The notes under the pieces: model-generated
What the model was told of the DNA's origin: nothing
Databases searched by the model: none
What the model saw: only the letters and a program-made list of their open reading frames with translations
Assembly: GCF_006517625.1 (NCBI RefSeq)
Contig: NZ_VHQI01000005.1
Coordinates: 310,341-374,340 of the forward strand
Length of the DNA: 64,000 nucleotides
DNA from: Mixta tenebrionis
GTDB lineage: Bacteria; Pseudomonadota; Gammaproteobacteria; Enterobacterales; Enterobacteriaceae
Direction of reading: 5' to 3'
Shown: in pieces, positions 18,101 through 25,047 of the stretch
Numbering within the stretch: position 1 is the stretch's first letter
Layout: every line of letters begins with the position of its first letter
Program-made: the position numbers and the translations under genes

Positions 18101-20708
18101 AGTCGCCGGCCTCCGGATCGCGACTGAAGTGGATACCGAATACCGCCAGCCATGCCAGCGCGGTTTCCAGCGCCAGCGACATATCGGACTGGCGCATATG
18201 CAATTCCGCCATCATGCAGGCGGCCACCGCCTTCTGCTCCAGGCTGCCGGGCAGACTCATGGCGCGGTTGCAAAGCGCCAGCGCGGCGGGCAGATTACCC
18301 TGCAAAAACTCGCACTCCGCCTCTTCAAACTCCAGCAGAAAACCTTCATCCGCCGCCTTTTGCAGCGCATCCCGCTGCAGTGATTTCGCCGTTTGCAGAT
18401 AGCGCACCGCTGAGGCGTAATCGCCGGTGCCCTTCGCTCGCGCCGCGGCGCGGCGGCAGATGGCGCGGTAGTCGTCGCGCTGCGGCGAAAAGCGCACCGC
18501 GTCAATGGCGGCGGTGATATGGTGGACGGCAAGAAACAGCGTGTCGTTGCTGTCGTTATGAGACGCGGCTTCCGCCAGGCGCGCGGCGGCGGCGTAGTTC
18601 AGCCGGCAGGCCTCTTCCGGCTCCAGCAGCGCCTGCGCCGCCTTATGTACGCGATCGTGGGTAAAAGCATACTCATCGCCGGCAAGCGTAATCAGACGCG
18701 CGGCGATAGCGGGCTGCAGCTGCTCCAGCAGCTGCGTCGGGGCCAGCCCCTGCATCTGGCCGAGCAACGCCAGCCTGCCGCTGCCGCCGACGCTGGCAAG
18801 ACCGCCCAGCAGCTTACGGGCAGCTGACGGCAGTTCGGCAAGCTGCTGCAGCATCAGGCTGGCGACGTTTTCGGTATAGTTGCGCGCTTCAATAGCGGCC
18901 AAATCGTAGTGCCATTTGTTATGCTGCGGATGATGCGCAATCAAACCATCATTGACGATTCGGCGGAAAAACTGCTGCGTAAACAGCGGATTACCGCCGG
19001 TTTTCTCATGGATCAGCGCGGCCAGCTCACTTAACCCGGCTGCGCGACTGTGAAAACGCGCGCCCAGCCAGCGCGCCACCGCCTTCACGCTGAGCGGCTC
19101 CGGCCGTATATCCAGCCGCTCGCCGGCGCCGGCCATTAACGCCTCCAGCCGCGGCGCGGCAAACCCTTGCGGAAACGCCTCCGCATCGCAATATGAAACC
19201 ACCATCAGCAGCGGCAGCGAGGCGCCGTTGCGCGCCAGATGCTCCAGCAACTGCAGGCTGGCCTGATCGATCCAGTGAATATCCTCAATCAGCAGCACCA
19301 GCGGCCGTCCCGGCGTGGCGAACGCCTTCGCCAGGCAGAGCGCCATCTGGTTGAAGCGCGCCCGCGCATCGGCGGAGTGCATATCAGCGGGAAAGCGCGG
19401 CTTGCTTGCCAGCAGCAGCCCCAGTTCCGGCACCAGATTTACCGCCAGCCCCGCGTAGCTGCCCAGCGCCTGCGTCAGACGCTGCTTCCAGCGCGCTACT
19501 TCCGGCGCCGCCAGCCCCAGCAGCCAGAGCGTCAGCGAGCGAAAGGCGGCGCTAATCACCGCGTAAGGCAGTACCGGCGAATATTGATCGGCCTTGCTGA
19601 CCGCCAGCAGCGCCGGGCGGCGCTGAATGTTTTTCAGCGCCGAAGCGATCAGCGAAGATTTGCCGATCCCCAGCGGCCCGCTGATAGTCACCAGCGTTTG
19701 CGCGCCGCTCTGCCTTACGCGTTCAAACGCCGCCAGCAGCTGGCCGCTCTGCGGATGGGCCAGCCAGAGATGCTCCGCCAGCGGCAGCGTCGGCACCCGA
19801 TCCTGCAGGCCGGGGGTAAAATCGGCGATCCGCCCCTCTTCCGACAGGTTCGCCTGGCAGCGGCGCAGATCCGCCAGCAGCCCTTCAACCCTCTGGTAGC
19901 GCCTGGCCGGTGATTTCTCCAGCAGGCGCAAAATAATCACAGAGAGCATCGCCGGGATGCCGTCGCGCACCTCGTGGGGCGCACGGGGCGCCGAAGCGAT
20001 ATGATGATGCGCCCATTCCGCCTGCCCGCCTTCGCTCAGATCAAAGGGCAGCGTGCCGGTCAGCAGCTCATACAGCACGATGCCAAGGCTGTAGAGATCG
20101 CTGCGGCTGTCCACCGCATCGCGAGTGCGGCTGGTATGTTCCGGCGACATATAGGCCAGCGTGCCGCCCGATACGCTCAGACGCGTCGGCGCGCTGTTTT
20201 CCGCAGGCGCGGTGGTTAGCCCAAAGCCGCCGAGGCGACAGCTGCCGTCCGGGGCGATAAAGACATTGCCGGGCTTGATATCGCTGTGCGTCAGCCCCAG
20301 CGCGTGCAGCTGCCGCAGCGGCGTACAGAGGCGCATCGCCAGCGTCAGAAACTCATCGGGAGTGCGCGTCGCGCTGCGCGCCGACTGGGCAAGAGTTTTA
20401 AACGGGAAAGACGCATAGACCAGCGCGTAGCGTCCATGATGCAGCGTGCAGCCAAGCGGTTTAACCGCCCAACTTTCAGCCAGCTGCGCCCGCAGGGAAA
20501 ATTCGTTTTTCAGCAGCTGCGTCGCCTGAAAGGTCGCCTCTTCGCTGACCGGACTGGCGAGAATAAAGGTTTCGCCCGCGTGCAGCGGCTGACACAGCGT
20601 CCAGCCGATGCCGCCCTCCTGCGCCAGCGGGGTGAAGATAATCTCATCGGTTAAGGTAAAAACCTTATCCTGCAGGCTGCTGCTGACGGCAGACAGTTTC
20701 TCACTCAT
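15117..20708 (-). CDS. Giant sensor: Ser/Thr kinase-like, AAA ATPase, GAF, PAS and histidine kinase
   Basis: A 1863-residue cytoplasmic protein of the trifunctional serine/threonine-kinase/ATPase/histidine-kinase family. Order: protein-kinase-like domain (about 10-280) with 'HSDIKPGN' catalytic loop but GGFG where kinases have DFG; large ATPase (about 310-620) with Walker A 'GPLGIGKSS' and Walker B 'LVLLIEDIHW'; long helical TPR-like region (about 620-1290); GAF (about 1310-1480); PAS/PAC (about 1500-1620); histidine kinase with H-box 'SIAHEINQPL', N-box 'LVVNAIDAM' and G-boxes 'ADTGIGLS', 'GMGMGLTIS'. No transmembrane helix. The ATG at 20708 overlaps the stop of the receiver gene by eight bases, indicating translational coupling; a GTG at 20741 is possible but less likely. 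The signal is unknown. Confidence 0.92.
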   Translation of the reverse strand: MSEKLSAVSSSLQDKVFTLTDEIIFTPLAQEGGIGWTLCQPLHAGETFILASPVSEEATFQATQLLKNEFSLRAQLAESWAVKPLGCTLHHGRYALVYASFPFKTLAQSARSATRTPDEFLTLAMRLCTPLRQLHALGLTHSDIKPGNVFIAPDGSCRLGGFGLTTAPAENSAPTRLSVSGGTLAYMSPEHTSRTRDAVDSRSDLYSLGIVLYELLTGTLPFDLSEGGQAEWAHHHIASAPRAPHEVRDGIPAMLSVIILRLLEKSPARRYQRVEGLLADLRRCQANLSEEGRIADFTPGLQDRVPTLPLAEHLWLAHPQSGQLLAAFERVRQSGAQTLVTISGPLGIGKSSLIASALKNIQRRPALLAVSKADQYSPVLPYAVISAAFRSLTLWLLGLAAPEVARWKQRLTQALGSYAGLAVNLVPELGLLLASKPRFPADMHSADARARFNQMALCLAKAFATPGRPLVLLIEDIHWIDQASLQLLEHLARNGASLPLLMVVSYCDAEAFPQGFAAPRLEALMAGAGERLDIRPEPLSVKAVARWLGARFHSRAAGLSELAALIHEKTGGNPLFTQQFFRRIVNDGLIAHHPQHNKWHYDLAAIEARNYTENVASLMLQQLAELPSAARKLLGGLASVGGSGRLALLGQMQGLAPTQLLEQLQPAIAARLITLAGDEYAFTHDRVHKAAQALLEPEEACRLNYAAAARLAEAASHNDSNDTLFLAVHHITAAIDAVRFSPQRDDYRAICRRAAARAKGTGDYASAVRYLQTAKSLQRDALQKAADEGFLLEFEEAECEFLQGNLPAALALCNRAMSLPGSLEQKAVAACMMAELHMRQSDMSLALETALAWLAVFGIHFSRDPEAGDCDRAWQALEQRVGDHPQQRFSALAITEDREAEAIMSLMLNASMFAAFASPRLHFLLLCKIMHMTLDRGLCGAATGALAWYGVLIGRRYDEYQRGWVYSQLGRDLVMRHHFNGFKGRTLLAVDLASAWVAPLSVAVESAKTCFTVAVDHGDLTVACFIIRHQTMNFLLRGDHLDGVLTTIERGLAFIRKRRFPDVEILLLIQRLYVTHLRNASAGSFSGLEVFPDTLLATGTGEGGRPIPLTLFWFWLYRAKACFMAGEYAQAADYLREATPFVSAVPGYLHLLDYHFYSALALTAGLTPDEFSVQQRQAVTAHHARIARWAQHNPATFADREALIAAELARLDKQNEAAVGLYEKAIRLSGEAEFHPINGLACELAGRFAKSCGYAVAADAYFKGAFSAWQRWGALAKLRQLERLYPHLASSGRSTPYDTIAFAPNEVIRDLESVLRAVRALTEEINLDRLIHILMTMLLERAGAQRGLLIRILDDNTPETQAWAETTSDGVKVRIVRETPSVTDMPLSVLAAVMRTGQEIRTSKPEIFSPFSQDAYLVTSGAAVLCVPMYKQARMVGVLYLENRLMPEIFTAEHSRIVRMLAAQAAVSLETARLYAELLEENIQRRRVEKELRASQTSLMLGERISNTGTWRWELEQDLMYVSDQYARILGLPEGQRTLSMADFLTLVHPEDYPRISRLVTDSVRNGVSMRAEFRVFRADGDCRYLLGVGNPIGEEASIAEYFGTITDVTARRQSEDAVRVAQADLARVARATTVGQLTASIAHEINQPLMSIVANAGASLRWLSREPAMLINARASLEEIISEGERAGNIIRGLQALTRNQQSSWARVNLHHLVWHIMALSRSELERRQVTLDYALQAEEAFIYGDSVQIQQVLLNLVVNAIDAMAEIHDRPRTITVSSTNPTPQAIRLEIADTGIGLSAEVQARLFDSFYTTKEQGMGMGLTISAGIIEKHLGVLTAEPRLPHGSRFIFTLPLDSGEEQPF

Positions 20709-21096
20709 CGTTGCGTTGCGCCTCGCGGGAAGAGAGTTCACGGCGGATGGTATCCAGCAGCGTATCGACGTTGATCGGCTTGCGCAAGAAGGTGACGGCG
20801 CCCAGATTAATGGCGTACCACAGCATATTTTCGTCGCCGTGCCCGGAAATAAAAATAACCGGCGGCGGCGTTAGCTGTAACACCACCTGCCGGTAGAGAT
20901 CGAAGCCGCTCATCCCCTTCAGCTTTACATCAAGAATAAGCAAGGAAGCCTCGGCCAGCGCGCTTTTATCAGCAAGAAACGCCTCTGCGGATTCAAACGC
21001 GTCGGTTTCATAGCCATCCGACTGCAATAAATTGCTTAACCCGCTGCGGACGGAGCGTTCATCGTCAACGATGACGATGCGCGATGACGGCGCCAT
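20701..21096 (-). CDS. Receiver-only response regulator
   Basis: A 131-residue single receiver domain with no output domain. Acidic pocket 'VDDE', phospho-acceptor Asp56 in 'LLILDVKLKGMSGFDL', conserved Ser ('FISGHGD') and Lys ('FLRKP') are all present, so it should be phosphorylatable. It overlaps the giant kinase gene and is co-transcribed with it. It could act as a phosphate sink or as an intermediate between the kinase and the LuxR-type regulator at 14465. Confidence 0.92.
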   Translation of the reverse strand: MAPSSRIVIVDDERSVRSGLSNLLQSDGYETDAFESAEAFLADKSALAEASLLILDVKLKGMSGFDLYRQVVLQLTPPPVIFISGHGDENMLWYAINLGAVTFLRKPINVDTLLDTIRRELSSREAQRNDE

Positions 21097-21141
21097 GCTG
21101 TAATCCTCTGTATGCGTTCACGCTGGCGTGAACGGCACGCC

Positions 21142-21396
21142 TCAGGGGGCGTTTTTGCTGTCCGGGGGCGGCGCGCCGCTGATTTTAGGCACGCATTCAT
21201 GGCGAAACCAGGCCAGGGTGACCGGCTGCCGTGCCAGCAGCCGACGGAACAGCGGGATCAGCTGTTCGCCGACCAGCATGCCGAACAGCCCCAGCAGAGC
21301 GATAACCGGCGGCGCGGGCGAGTGGATATTGGCCATGCCATAAATCACGCCCGCCAGCAGACCTACCGCCAGCGAAAGAAGAGAGGATTTCATCAT
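21142..21396 (-). CDS. XapX-domain small membrane protein (second of two)
   Basis: An 84-residue protein with two transmembrane helices and the XapX signature 'SPAPPVIALLGLFGMLVGEQL'. The function of XapX is unknown. The tail 'ARQPVTLAWFRHECVPKISG' is an additional soluble stretch. Its start overlaps the stop of the preceding XapX gene by four bases (ATGA type), so the two are translationally coupled. Confidence 0.85.
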   Translation of the reverse strand: MMKSSLLSLAVGLLAGVIYGMANIHSPAPPVIALLGLFGMLVGEQLIPLFRRLLARQPVTLAWFRHECVPKISGAPPPDSKNAP

Positions 21397-21638
21397 AATC
21401 CGCCACTCCGTGTATAGAGGCCGGCGACAGCGGATGCCGCCGTTGCGGAATGTGCCGCAAATGGCGCGGCGGCGCTCACCGGCGGCGCAACCACCAGCGC
21501 CGCCAGCTTTTCGCCGCTTAACATGCCCAGCAGCCCGATAAGCGCAATAGCGGGCGGCGCGGGCGACCGTACCTTAAGCAGCGCATAGAGCAGCCCAATC
21601 ACGATCCCGGCGGCAAGCGAGATGGCGCCTGCTATCAT
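21393..21638 (-). CDS. XapX-domain small membrane protein (first of two)
   Basis: An 81-residue paralogue of the next gene, with the same two-helix layout and 'SPAPPAIALIGLLGMLSGEKL' core, then an Ala-rich tail. GGGAGAAG precedes the ATG. It lies 61 bases downstream of the isochorismatase-family gene. Two coupled XapX genes suggest that the products form a heteromer in the membrane, but this is inference. Confidence 0.85.
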   Translation of the reverse strand: MIAGAISLAAGIVIGLLYALLKVRSPAPPAIALIGLLGMLSGEKLAALVVAPPVSAAAPFAAHSATAASAVAGLYTRSGGL

Positions 21639-21699
21639 GTTGCTTCTCCCATTGATCCTGCCTCAGACGGGCCGCAGCAGCGCTCCGGCCCGCGCGCGA

Positions 21700-22389
21700 T
21701 TACTTGTTGGCCGGCGCCGGCGCCAGCGTACGGTGCGTGCCTTGCGAACGCGCCGGGGCTTTATGCACCATGGTATAAGCGTAATCGACGCCCATACCGT
21801 AAGCGCCGGAGTGCTCTTTAACGATATCCATCACCGCGTTGTAGGTCTCTTTGCGCGCCCAGTCACGCTGCCACTCCAGCAGCACCTGCTGCCAGGTTAC
21901 CGGCACCACGCCCGCCTGGATCATGCGCTGCATGGAGAAGTCGTGCGCCTCTTTCGAGGTACCGCCGGAGGCATCCGCCACCATGTAGATCTCATAGTCG
22001 CCTTCAAGCATGGCGCACAGGGCGAAGGTGTTATTGCACACTTCGGTCCACAGTCCGGCCACCACCACCTTTTTCTTGCCGTTTTTCGCCAGCGCGTCGC
22101 GCACCTTTTGGTCATCCCAGGAGTTCATGGAGGTACGCTCCAGAATGTCGTGCTCCGGGAACACGTCCAGCAGCTCCGGGAAGGTATTGCCGGAGAAGCT
22201 TTCAGTTTCAACGGTGGTGATGGTCGTCGGGATGTTGAAGACTTTGGCCGCTTTCGCCAGGCCTACGACATTATTTTTCAGCACCTGACGGTCAATCGAC
22301 TGGACGCCGAAGGCCATCTGCGGCTGCTGATCGATAAAAATAATCTGGCTGTTAGCGGGAGTCAGAACTTCAAGCTTAGCGTTGGTCAT
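21700..22389 (-). CDS. Isochorismatase-fold cysteine hydrolase, YcaC-like
   Basis: A 229-residue cysteine hydrolase of the isochorismatase superfamily, YcaC branch. Catalytic Asp20 ('IIFIDQQPQ') and Cys118 ('GLWTEVCNN') with the preceding cis-peptide region are present. The family includes nicotinamidases and hydrolases of unknown natural substrate. The ATG at 22389 is preferred (GGG at a proper distance, common N-terminus of homologues), although an ATG four codons earlier is in frame. It is first in the minus-strand operon leading to XapX, XapX, receiver and sensor kinase. Confidence 0.88.
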   Translation of the reverse strand: MTNAKLEVLTPANSQIIFIDQQPQMAFGVQSIDRQVLKNNVVGLAKAAKVFNIPTTITTVETESFSGNTFPELLDVFPEHDILERTSMNSWDDQKVRDALAKNGKKKVVVAGLWTEVCNNTFALCAMLEGDYEIYMVADASGGTSKEAHDFSMQRMIQAGVVPVTWQQVLLEWQRDWARKETYNAVMDIVKEHSGAYGMGVDYAYTMVHKAPARSQGTHRTLAPAPANK

Positions 22390-22744
22390 GAGAGTACCCA
22401 TTAATGAGGTTTAAGTAACAAGGGTCCGCAAAAGAGGTGGCGGAAACATAATGACAGTGACCGGAAAGGCGTTACGCTGCCGATAGCGACGCAGGGGGAA
22501 AGCGCCGCATTATGCTGATGCCGCTGACCACGCCGGGCCGAACTTCGCTGTCAGGGCGGATAGTAAAAGGAGTTTGCCGGCCGGGCTATTATCTCTGTGT
22601 ATAACTATACGCTTGTATAACTAGACGCTGCTTTCAAGCGCTGACCATAATCTCGCCAACTTCCGCGCCCTGCTTGCTTCATGCAGCGCGCTTTTTTTCC
22701 GGGGGCCTTGCCGCCTTATTCGGACGTTTCAGACAGGAGGATTT
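22390..22744. other. Divergent promoter region of the hydrolase/sensor operons
   Basis: 355 bases without a gene, between the isochorismatase-family gene and the amidohydrolase. It contains the tandem 16-bp repeat at 22598-22629. Confidence 0.6.
22598..22629. promoter_or_regulatory. Tandem 16-bp direct repeat, candidate operator
   Basis: TGTATAACTATACGCT is followed immediately by TGTATAACTAGACGCT (15 of 16 bases identical). The first copy contains the palindrome GTATA-AC-TATAC. It is about 115 bases before the amidohydrolase start and is a plausible site for the LuxR-type regulator of this cluster. Confidence 0.5.
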
Positions 22745-24619
22745 ATGGTTTCGCTCGGTAAAGCAGAACTGATATTTATCAACGGCCGCCTACATACCGT
22801 CGACAGGGAGAACCCCATCGCCGAGGCAGCCGCGATTCGTGACGGGCGCTTTTTGGCGGTCGGCAGCGCTGCAGAGGTGATGGAATATCACGATGAAGGA
22901 AGCAAGGTGATCGATTTGCAGGGCCACACTGCGATTCCCGGCCTGAATGATTCCCACCTGCACCTGATTCGCGGCGGGCTTAACTACAACCTGGAGCTGC
23001 GCTGGGAGGGCGTGCCGTCGCTGGCGGACGCGCTGCGGATGCTGAAAGAGCAGGCGCTGCGTACTCCTTCGCCGCAGTGGGTGCGCGTGGTAGGCGGCTG
23101 GACCGAATTTCAGTTCGCCGAGCGCCGTATGCCGACGCTGGATGAAATTAACCAGGCGGCGCCCGATACGCCGGTATTCATCCTGCACCTTTACGATCGC
23201 GCCCTGCTGAACCGCGCCGCGCTGAAGGTGGTGGGCTACACCAAAGAGACGCCTGACCCGCCGGGCGGCGAGATCCAGCGCGACGCCAACGGCAATCCGA
23301 CCGGGATGCTGATCGCGCGCCCCAACGCCATGATCCTCTACGCCACGCTGGCGAAAGGGCCGAAGCTGCCGCTGGAGCAGCAGGTCAACTCTACGCGTCA
23401 GTTTATGCGCGAGCTGAACCGCCTCGGCCTGACCAGCGCTATCGACGCCGGCGGCGGCTTCCAGAACTACCCGGAAGATTATGAAGTCATCGCCGAACTG
23501 CACCAGAAGAAACAGATGACCATCCGCATCGCCTACAACCTGTTTACCCAGCGGCCTGGTCATGAACTGGAAGATTTTGAGAAGTGGACCGATATGCTGA
23601 CGCCGGGTCAGGGCAGCGATTTCTTCCGCCACAACGGCGCGGGCGAGATGCTGGTATTTTCCGCCGCCGACTTTGAAGATTTTCTGGAGCCGCGTCCCGA
23701 TCTGGCGCCGGGCATGGAGGATGAGCTAGAGCGCGTGGTGCGCCATCTGGTGGAGCATCGCTGGCCGTTCCGCCTGCACGCCACCTATAACGAATCCATC
23801 AGCCGCATGCTCGACGTTTTTGAGCGCGTCAACCGCGATATTCCTTTCAACGGCCTGCACTGGTTCTTCGACCATGCGGAAACCGTGACCCAGGCCAATA
23901 TCGATCGCATTAAGGCGCTGGGCGGCGGCATCGCGGTGCAGCACCGCATGGCCTTCCAGGGGGAATATTTTGCCGAGCGCTACGGCATCGAAGCGACCCG
24001 CCATACGCCGCCGGTGGCGCGCATGCTGGAAACCGGCGTGCCGGTCGGCCTTGGCACCGACGCCACGCGCGTCGCCAGCTATAACCCCTGGACGGCGCTC
24101 TACTGGCTGGTTTCCGGACGCACCGTGGGCGGCATGCAGATGTATGACGTTAACGCGCGCCTCGATCGCGATACCGCGCTGCTGCTCTGGACGCAGGGCA
24201 GCGCCTGGTTCTCTAACGAACAGGGCAAAAAAGGCCAGCTGAAGGCGGGCCAGCTCGCCGACCTCGCGGTACTGAGCAAAGATTATTTCCGCGTGCCGGA
24301 AGAGGAGATCAAAGGCATTGAATCGGTGCTGACGGTGGTCGGCGGCGAGATTGTCTACGCAACGGGCGCGTTTAACGCGGAAGCGCCGCCGGCCATCCCG
24401 ATAGTGCCGGAGTGGTCGCCGGTGGCGAAGGTGCCGGGGCACTACCGCAGCGCGCCGCCGCAGGCTAATCGCGCCGCACTGATGCCGATGGCGCATCATT
24501 GCAGCGGGCCGTGCGGCGTGCATCAGCACCAGCACGATACCGCACGCGGCTCGTCGGTGCCGGTTTCCGACGATAACGCCTTCTGGGGCGCCCTTGGCTG
24601 TAGCTGCTTCGCTTTCTGA
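22745..24619 (+). CDS. Amidohydrolase, YtcJ-like family
   Basis: A 624-residue metal-dependent hydrolase of the amidohydrolase-3/YtcJ family. The N-terminal beta-sandwich gives way to the barrel with metal ligands in 'PGLNDSHLHLI'. Later motifs are 'HWFFDHAETV', 'AVQHRMAFQGEYF' and 'GLGTDATRVASYNPW' with the catalytic Asp. Substrate unknown; relatives cleave cyclic imides or amides. The C-terminus is longer than usual and carries a His/Cys-rich patch ('MAHHCSGPCGVHQHQHD') and a terminal 'GCSCFAF'. It is first in a four-gene operon; GGAGG precedes the ATG. Confidence 0.9.
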   Translation: MVSLGKAELIFINGRLHTVDRENPIAEAAAIRDGRFLAVGSAAEVMEYHDEGSKVIDLQGHTAIPGLNDSHLHLIRGGLNYNLELRWEGVPSLADALRMLKEQALRTPSPQWVRVVGGWTEFQFAERRMPTLDEINQAAPDTPVFILHLYDRALLNRAALKVVGYTKETPDPPGGEIQRDANGNPTGMLIARPNAMILYATLAKGPKLPLEQQVNSTRQFMRELNRLGLTSAIDAGGGFQNYPEDYEVIAELHQKKQMTIRIAYNLFTQRPGHELEDFEKWTDMLTPGQGSDFFRHNGAGEMLVFSAADFEDFLEPRPDLAPGMEDELERVVRHLVEHRWPFRLHATYNESISRMLDVFERVNRDIPFNGLHWFFDHAETVTQANIDRIKALGGGIAVQHRMAFQGEYFAERYGIEATRHTPPVARMLETGVPVGLGTDATRVASYNPWTALYWLVSGRTVGGMQMYDVNARLDRDTALLLWTQGSAWFSNEQGKKGQLKAGQLADLAVLSKDYFRVPEEEIKGIESVLTVVGGEIVYATGAFNAEAPPAIPIVPEWSPVAKVPGHYRSAPPQANRAALMPMAHHCSGPCGVHQHQHDTARGSSVPVSDDNAFWGALGCSCFAF

Positions 24620-24624
24620 CGCCG

Positions 24625-25047
24625 ATGAAAAATCAACGCCATCTCTCGCCCCGTATCGACGCGGGGCTGTTGTTTCTTCGCCTGAGCGGCAGCCTGCTGC
24701 TGCTCTATGTTCATGGCCTGCCGAAGCTGCTGCACTTTAACGCCGAGCTGACGCACATTGAGGACCCGTTTGGCCTTGGCCCGTGGATGAGCCTGCTGCC
24801 GGCGCTGCTGGCGGAGGTAGTCTGCCCGCTGTTTATTATCGTCGGCGTCGGCACGCGCCTCGCCTGCCTGCCGATTATCGGCGTGCTGCTGGTGGCGATG
24901 CTGGCGGTGCATCCCGACTGGAGCATCGCTGAAGGGCAGTTCGGCTGGCTGCTGCTGATTATCTTTACCACTCTGGCGTTAACCGGGCCGGGCCGCTGGC
25001 GTCCGGGCCATACGCAAACTAAAGGATATCGCTATGGCGCAGGTTAA
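24625..25047 (+). CDS. DoxX-family membrane protein
   Basis: A 140-residue protein with four hydrophobic helices and the DoxX pattern ('RIDAGLLFLRLSGSLLLLYVHGLPKLL', 'LPALLAEVVCPLFIIVGVGTRLACLPI'). DoxX proteins are loosely linked to redox or sulfur metabolism at the membrane; the role here is unknown. It starts five bases after the amidohydrolase stop and overlaps the MFS gene by 14 bases. Confidence 0.88.
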   Translation: MKNQRHLSPRIDAGLLFLRLSGSLLLLYVHGLPKLLHFNAELTHIEDPFGLGPWMSLLPALLAEVVCPLFIIVGVGTRLACLPIIGVLLVAMLAVHPDWSIAEGQFGWLLLIIFTTLALTGPGRWRPGHTQTKGYRYGAG

